Origin: Apostichopus japonicus
Taxonomy: Eukaryota; Echinodermata; Holothuroidea; Aspidochirotida; Stichopodidae
DNA length: 64,000 nt
NCBI RefSeq assembly: GCF_037975245.1
Contig: NC_092572.1
Location: 29,373,989 to 29,437,988, forward strand
Reading direction: 5' to 3'
Shown here: one piece after another, positions 51,901 to 60,900 of the stretch
Layout of the letters: the number at the start of each line of letters is the position of its first letter
Numbering within the stretch: the first letter of the stretch is position 1
Notes under the pieces: generated by a model
The model's input: only the letters and a program-made list of their open reading frames with translations
The model's database searches: none
Told to the model about the DNA's origin: nothing
Program-made: the position numbers and the translations under genes

Positions 51901-54900
51901 GTTCAATAAAATATTCCATGTGAGAGTGGTCGGTGGGTCTTATTGTTATTTACTTATACTCATTTCAGTTGAATGGATCATTGGAGCAAACTTAATTCAC
52001 ACATTAAATGTGACAACTGGAGAATGGATGGTGAGATGCATTATCTTGTATTTTTTTAAATGATTGTCATTCATTTCAGATTGTGTTCTGACATGTAGCC
52101 GTCTTTAACATTCCTTTGCTTAACCAGCAAAAACTCCTCTTTGAGTTTAGCTCTATTCTTGATTCTTTTGTCAAGGCAAAAGAAACCTATGATGTGGTGA
52201 TGACGTACGTGTATGTACATAGTCATCCGTTGTCCAGACAAAGGGGTTGGAATAAGGGAAATTACCTCGGATGCAGCTAATACATTTGAAAACAAGTTTG
52301 TGTGGGTGTATGTGCATATGTGACACCCTGTCTCATAAACACAATAACTCACTAAACATGTTGCCTATAAACTGATAACTGATAGTAAGCTCTTGGCTGC
52401 TTTAGTTTATTTGCAATGTCATTTGAGGTCACCAGTCGCCAAAATATGAAACATTGTAAATACTGGACATTAGTACCATTGATGAATGTCATACTCGGGT
52501 GGAAGGTGCTCCATAAAGCAGATTGGATAGAGGTAAAAGGTCGTGTGAGGTCAACTTAAACAGCAGTCTGAAATACTCTGGCTTGATGGGTCATATAGTT
52601 TATGTGGGTGCCCCTCAGGTTGCTTTCATTATTGGAAAATTTCGATTGGGGTCAATAGATGTCAAAATCTTAAATTATTGTAATTTTGATAACTCAAATT
52701 TCAAATGATAGCTTTGATGAAGTTTACACGTGGTATTTGGCTCAACCATAATGAGTACTCAAATGTCAATCAATCTCTGGATTATTCTTTAACAAACGAG
52801 TATATGTGATTGTGATTCTTGTTTATGTGTGTGTGTGATATGCCTGCTTGTAAACATGATAACTCACAATAGATGAATTTCAAGCATTGTATGCAGATTT
52901 CTCTACGAAAGCTGTTGGCTGTTTTCCTAATTGTGGTGGTCAGAGGTCATCTGAATCCTAGATTTTAGTATGTTTGTCAATAGAGAACTGCAGAATGCAA
53001 AATTTCAAACCAACCTTACTTAATAGTTGTAGCTTTGCTGAATATCATGCTTGGTTTGTAGATGTTTCTAGTGAATTCTTGGCTGTTTGTTATAGAATTT
53101 GGAAAAGAAAATTAAAGGTCACCATTGGCCAAAATTATTATCAGTGTCAGTTAATCTCATACTTGGTTCAGTAGGTCTACCCCTTCATGAATACTACCCT
53201 TGTACCTTGGCAGGGATCATATGCCATGTTAATGTCAGCAATGGTCAAAACTTGAAAACTGTGTAACAATCTAACTCATAAAATTCACCTTTGATGAGTG
53301 CCATACTTAGTATGTTGATACGCAATTATAGTGACTTTTTGGTTGCCATTCATTTTGTGATGAGGCATGATATTGTACAAAGGTCTCAAATAATTTGGCA
53401 CACTGTATGCAGTAGTCAGAAGATGAAATATATATCAGAGCATTGATGCTCTTGTATTGGGGGACTTTCACAACCTATGTCTTGTCACACATGTTATCGT
53501 TGCTGTCTGCTCTATTTTACCTAATTCTCTGTGATATAAGCTAACATATTTTTTAAGGAAAGCGGTTTGGTAGTACAGTAAACTGTCAAAATATTTCACA
53601 GTGAATTATATTAAAGCCATGAACTTCCTTCCTTAATAACAGTTGTTGAAGGGCTAATGATGGATCTAATTATTCTAAAGCTAAGCAGGAAAATATCCCT
53701 TATTATATAAAACATCCATCTGACTGTTTAGCCAACATCGGAACCTGTTTGGTCTGGATTTGGAGTCACTTTGTTGTATATTGTAAGATCCTTCAGTGAT
53801 AAGTGATTATAAAAATATTTCTGATGTAAGGGTAATGAGGCTTGAATTTCTGATCTTCTAGTTCTGATTAAATTTTTATTGAGTTGACCTACATCAACAA
53901 GGCTGTTAAATTAAAAAAAATATAACAAGGCATTGCAAATTCTTTGGGATTTCTGGTTTATATGTAGTTTCTTCAGGTTTGTATGATTTTTCACCATATG
54001 TATTTTTGTCTTTTCTTGTCTGATGAAATCTTCATTTAGATGGAATTTAGATTACCGGGGAGGATGTCAGCAAAATCATCATCACTGAAACCAATCTCTG
54101 GTGAGTTTCTGGTATCAATATCATAGGAATATCATTTCGAAATTTAAAATGTCTAATTAACAAGGTTTTATTGTTGTTGTCAGAGAAATTTCTGTAACTC
54201 TAGAATAAGTGCTGAAGTACATACAATCATCTGTAACCACAGTTACAGCAGGCATACATAGTCACGGCTGGATTTCTGCTGAAAAATGAAGGTTCTTCAC
54301 CCTCAGTATTGTTTAATATTGATATTCTTTGTCCTACAAGATGTGTCCTTTCAAAAAATGTTACTAACTGCTCAAAAATGTACAGTCCTTCCTTATTGAC
54401 CAGCCATTAAACAAACTATGGAGGCTGGCCTTAAAGTATTCTCACTTAAAGGCTCAGTCAACTTTTGAAATGTTAGGACAAAACTAATCTTATGAGACTA
54501 TTTTGTTGTTGGGCTGGTTTATGATGTTTCATATATTGCGTGTATGATAAAAGATTGGTACTGTTGATGATATAATGTCTTCCATAACTGTTTTTGTCGT
54601 TAATTCATATAAATGTTTATGTCACTTTTCTCCATCAACAAAAGAAGAAACAAATAAAACAGTGGAACAACAAGAATACAAAAGCAACGATGTTCCAAGC
54701 AAAGGAAAAGTAAGTTAACAATCATGACTCACTTTTGAAATGTTCTACATTGTAATAAGGCCTGTTGGGAGTTTATGGTTTGTCCAGATCATATATACAT
54801 ATCAAATTATCTTCTTAAGTACCATTACACATAAGAAGTGGACCTTGTAGATATCATTGTTCTTATAATTTCTAAAATAATAAGTACATCAAACTTAGAG

Positions 54901-57900
54901 CATATGAAGGATCTTCAGACGCAGACATAAAGGAAAAGGGAGGAAAGCAGATCAAACACACATTTTTCACATACAGATTTATCAAGCTGTTTGGGACACT
55001 GGACAATGAATGCGGTACAATTAGTACAACAGGCAGTGATAATAAAATGAAGTAGGAGGTGAAAGTATAACTGAAGATGAAAATGGATGGAACATATAAA
55101 CTATGCAGTGAACTACAATAAATGAAAACGTTAGGAAATAATTATAAAATCAAATAAGTAATAATGAGTATGTAAGGTGACGAGAAAAGGGGATTAGGTT
55201 GAAGAATGACTGCTATGTTGCCTTATGATAACTGATACTAATGAGATAATTTTGTGTGACAAGATTTCTAATGGCATGTTCAGCTTAATTGTATAAGTAA
55301 TTGTACACAGGAAATTAGCTTAATCTTTGACAGTGCAGTACATCGCACATTGGTGAAATCAAGTCAATGTTGGAATGACATTCCACTGTGTCATTATGAA
55401 TCCAGTTCCATTTTGTTTGAAGCACATATCTAATTGTTACAATTAATATATTACCTCTGAAATTTTGAGACTTAAACCAAACAAAAATTATTATTTGTGG
55501 ATGATGCATGTGTATTGCAATTGCAGCAAACTTTGTACTACTGAGAGGCACGCCCTTTTGAAATTTGACATTCATTCGTCTTATATATTATAGGATTGAC
55601 CACAGGTGTATGTGCATGGTATGTCATAAATCTGGAATAACTGTTATATCGTACTGTTTAACTGAAATATTTATTATTCAATATGTATTGAGGCCTTAAA
55701 TGATTATGGAGACTAAATTAAGTTCCAAATGATGAGTTCATTGTATTTATACTTTGAATCGACAGATATTTGAAGATATACAAGTGGTTGTTTCATAATT
55801 TCATGACCTTACATAAATCTTTTATATTAATAATAAGTCATGCTGATATTATACTGATAAGTTGAATTATTTAGTGAATGGAATTTTCTAAAATGTCTTT
55901 ATACAGTACATGCAGAGGCTGCACCAGAAATTCCAAAGTAGAGGAACAAGTGGGGTGTGGGTGGCAAACAGTTTGGAGAGAATTTTGAAGTGTAAAAGAG
56001 GACCTGTGTAAAGGGCACATCACAGGAAAACTTGATGGGCTTGAGAACATGTCCTACCCTCTGCCTCAGCTACATTAGTGAACCAAGTTTTATTTATGAT
56101 AATTTTTATTTTGCATTAAGTTAAATATTGTGGAAAAGATTTGTGGCATATAAGAGGTCATACATTCATCATTTGTATTGAGGAACGTTGCTTGATCTAG
56201 AGGCCAACTTGGCTTTTTGCATAGTGACTGCAGTGACTAGCTGAGTTACGTTTTTAACAGCAAATCAAAAGCACAAAATATATGTGAGAGAGAGAGAAGT
56301 ACATTTCTATGGAATGTATTGCAAAGCCCTGGTGGGGGGTTTAGTGGGAGAAACACCCAGAAGCTGTTGGAAAGCGGAATTTAAGCAATACTGGGGGTGT
56401 TTCAAGAACACAAGCTGAAAAGCTTTTAGACAGTTTTTGTTGCTATTTTAACTTATGAACAGAAATACATTCCAGACATTGCAATTTCATTGGAATATAT
56501 TTCAAGGCCCTGTGAGGTCCAGGGGGCAAAAACCCTGGATGGTGTAACATTCTTCTTTGCCTTATATTACCCAAATAATGGATATTGGGCAGAAGGGAAA
56601 TTCAATTTTGTTTACAGCTGACTTGGAGGTCAAATAGGGTAGGGGGGGCAAGTATCATAAGGGGGGGAGTATCATAAATGGTGGAAAAAAAATGCCCCCT
56701 TGTTGTCGACACTGAGTGCATAAAGATACATCTGAATCTTTTAAGCAGTTGACGAAAAAGTATCTTTAACAGCAGTGATATTTATACAAGGACACGATTA
56801 ACATAATCTCACCTATCTAAAGTTAAACCTTCATTCTCCTGTCAGCTTGAAAAGTATGAAAAGCTAGTAATCACGGTAAAACTATAAAGCGTGTGGGAAC
56901 TTGCATATGAGATATACGTGAATGCAACCGTATGTTCCATTCAAGTTATACTTGGTATGGTGATGTAAGTGCAGAGTATGTACTTGTTCTTTTCAACAAC
57001 ACTTTTCACCTTGTTAATATTCATGGTGGTTGGGGCTTAATGGGAAATTGTCAAAAGCAGCTTGTAAACATGATATCTCAACAAACACAAGTCGAATCAA
57101 ATATGATTCACGGAAGATAGATGATCCCTAGTGAATAAATCCACCCTATTGTTCTTGGTTCTCATCTCATGAATAAATAAGAGTGTTTGGGCTAAACTTA
57201 ACATTTGGTTCACACTGGTATGGTGATGTTGCTGCATAATAAGCACATTTTATGACGTCTCCAACTCTAAGTCATTTATATTCATCAAATTGCTAGAAAT
57301 GGCTTTTAAATACAAGACATGAACCAAATGTTCCTCGGTTTCATTCTTGGCATATTTGGTGCCACACTTCATTCATACAATCAATCGTGTTGTTTGTGTG
57401 TGCATACAATGAAATGAATATTAATCAGTGAACATCAAATTCTTTATCAGATACCTCTGAAAAAGTTTGTCTAATTTGCACTATACATGTACTTGGATAA
57501 TTCAATTTAAGTATATAGATTTTATGATATCATAAACCTCACTGATATTCATGCATAAATATGTATTTATACTATGTCACTTCATAGGCTTTGTCAACAT
57601 GATAACAGATTCCTGGTACCTTCCTTTATATGTTGCCACACAATGTCAATAGATAATCATCTTCATTATGGTGTGTATAAGTTGATGAATATTTAAATCT
57701 ATGGCTTACCACACTATGAATATGTGATACGTGATACAGTTAGTGATACAAAAATAATATTCACATCCTTTATCAGAATAATGATGTCTGAAAAATATTT
57801 AACATTTAACTGAAACTCAAGTTCACTGAAACTCAAGAACTTATATTCACACATAAGCCTTTACTAGACACATAAGCCTAGTCTTTGTAAGCTAGACTTC

Positions 57901-60900
57901 AGTTGCGAACCATTACACTCTGCAGGTGAAATAGAAATAAGTGCAAGCATCATCAGGATGATTTTGGTCTCATTATTTATAACAGACAGTGGGTAATTAA
58001 TCACATTCTGATTGCCATTCTATTAAGAAGTTGTGCCCAGGATCAGCTGATTTATGTGTAATGAAATTATATAGTAATAGAAAATTATGCTGGAAAATTC
58101 CTTTACATTGCATAATGACTACATACTCAGTGACGTGCTATACAAAAATAATGTTCCATCAACCAGCTTAAACATTCGCCCTAGATATGAATCATATGAA
58201 CTTTATGGTTCTCAACTATCTCCTTTTCCATTTATTTCTCACAGAATCCTTCTTTGCCATCTCATCAAGCAATTAGCGGAGAAGCCGAAGGGAACCTAGC
58301 AGGAGCTGAAGCAACGACAATAGATAGGGAAGAAGTAACAAATGAAACTTTGCAGGTAAGTATTAGTGAGTGAGAACTTCCAAGTTAGGATTCATGACTT
58401 TTGACCAATATCTCTCTAAATCTGTGATTTCTGACTGATACAGACTGGTTCCTAAATTGAAAGAGTCGTGACTGATAACTTGCTTTTGTCACTACGTGAT
58501 TACAGACCGACATTTAGACATTACTGAAAGTTATTATCGCTAAATTCGGTTTGCATGTTGTTCCCAATTTACCAATACAAACATCCCACACATTATCAAA
58601 AAGTATACATATATAGTTGCCTTATATGCTTCCTATTGTTTTAAGAAGTAATATCATAGCATATTAATTAATAGGGGAGGCATATTGTAAAATATTAACA
58701 TTGCCACATACATGTTTGTTATCTTTTATATTTGGCATGTTTGTATCATTAGTAAGTGTTTATGTGTTAGTTTTTTTTTTTTGTTCACACAAAATTGCTG
58801 CTGTGTCCATGGATAATGATAGCTTTAGTCAAGCATATTAATGAATGGGTGGGGCAGAATTAAACCATTACATTAACCCCTTAAACTGTCAAGAACACAA
58901 CTCACATTCATTAAAAGTATATGATATGAGCATTTGCCTCATTAGTGTTCTAGTTTTTGACCGTCTACTGAGGTTCTTATATGGATTAGCTCAATTTCAA
59001 TTGGCATCGTGAAATAGCATCAGATTGATGAAACATTTTTGGTTTCTGGTTATTTCAAGGACTTGTCAGGAAATTTGTTCAAAGAATGGCGAGATGTGGG
59101 AAGAAATCTCAAGCTTGCTGAGACAGAGCTTGACAACATAGAGGCAGATAACAGAAGAAAGGGACAAAAAGAAGTTGTGTACCACATGTTGCTACTATGG
59201 AAACGGAAACATGGGATGAAAGCAACAAACACAACACTGAGAGACGCTCTAATAGCAGCTAACGGAAAGGACCTGTCCAATTATCTTCTTAATAGGGAAC
59301 AATGTGGAACGACTTCAGGTAAGTCAAAGACAACAAACATGAGATCAGTAAGAAAGATTGTGTATTTCTTGGTTTGTATTTACACTATACAGACGTACAT
59401 TCCATAGCCAAATACAATATGAAATAGATATTAACATAGAAATAACAATTAACATTACTTATAAAAACTTGCCTATGCTGCAATAAACTGATGTATGTCT
59501 AGAAGCAATTTTCCATGGAAGTATAAGAAGTAAAGCAATCGTCAGATTGTCATTTAGCAAGCAGCTGTAAAGAACATTAAGTTGTAAAGGAGCCTAATGA
59601 TTACTTCTTATAACACGATGTTAGAACTGCATAAAAACATACCAAATCCATATGCAGGTTATTCCCCTTGAAAGGAGCATTTTTATGAAACAGCCTACAA
59701 CCTGTGTTATGTCATGTATACCTTTAATTTTCTGACTATGTTATATAACGTTGATATGTTTGAAACAAAATGAATATCAATTTAGTTCTCCTTATACATG
59801 ACTTCCGATAACAATGCATTGAAAGAGGTGTGAGATTATCATGTTAATTACAACAACAATTATGTAAACATTTATATGCAAATGAGATATTTGGCAGTAT
59901 TCTAAGATATTCATTTGGTCTCACTATTTTTATACAGTTATGTGTCCATCTTTGAAGGGTGTCTGACACAAGCTTCTACTTATAAAAAGTAACTATCAAT
60001 AGGGATATCCCTACAGTACAAATGAAATCTATCAAGAATTTGCCGTAAATGTTGGTCAGCTTATACATATTCAAACCGTTTGGTGGTACAAAGATATGAA
60101 AAGTATGTATGTGAAATGTTAATCATACTAAACTTTTAATGATATGACAGTATATAGTGAATGAAATCATCATGTCTTAGAATCCTGAAGTTAATATCAA
60201 AAATTGATACACAGCTATCTGTCTAGTTTTAAGATTCGTGGGAATGTGTACATTGGTATCATGATCTAAGTAAACGTCTATACAAGATGAGAATGTTTTT
60301 AGCTGTATCAGTTTATTGAGACAGGAACTGAGACTGCTTACATGAAGCACTGTATTTTATTTAAATGGTATTGTTCACAATTTCACAGATATTATAGTAT
60401 GTTGTCGGAATGACCAAGTATTTCAGCATCTGATGCAGGGTGATATCTGAAAATACAATATCTGAAGTCCTGCTCATAGATAATGTGAATCTCTCCTGTA
60501 CATGATGACTGAAAACCCTAAAGCTACAGTAAACACACATGTTTATTACCTTAGCGTTTTGAAGTAACTTCTTCCAATATGGGAAAAGGAGCAGCTCACA
60601 GGAAACATATTGTTTCTAAGCAAGGTCAAATAGTACTGACCTTGAGCAATGGACCATGGAGCAAAGGATATGGAGCTAGGAACAGCAAACAGACTTAATA
60701 TCACAGTGTTCTTTGACTCCAATTAGGGGATTGTACTATGGGAGAGCACTGGCAGGTGTACTAGCTATAAACTAAGCATTGATGGAGTTGAGGATTTTTA
60801 AGTCCTAATCTGCCAGTTGTTTACATAACATATTTCTCTCTTTGCATTATCATCATAAGATTCTAATGTGAAAACGGCTCTTAGTGTACAAGCCATGGTT

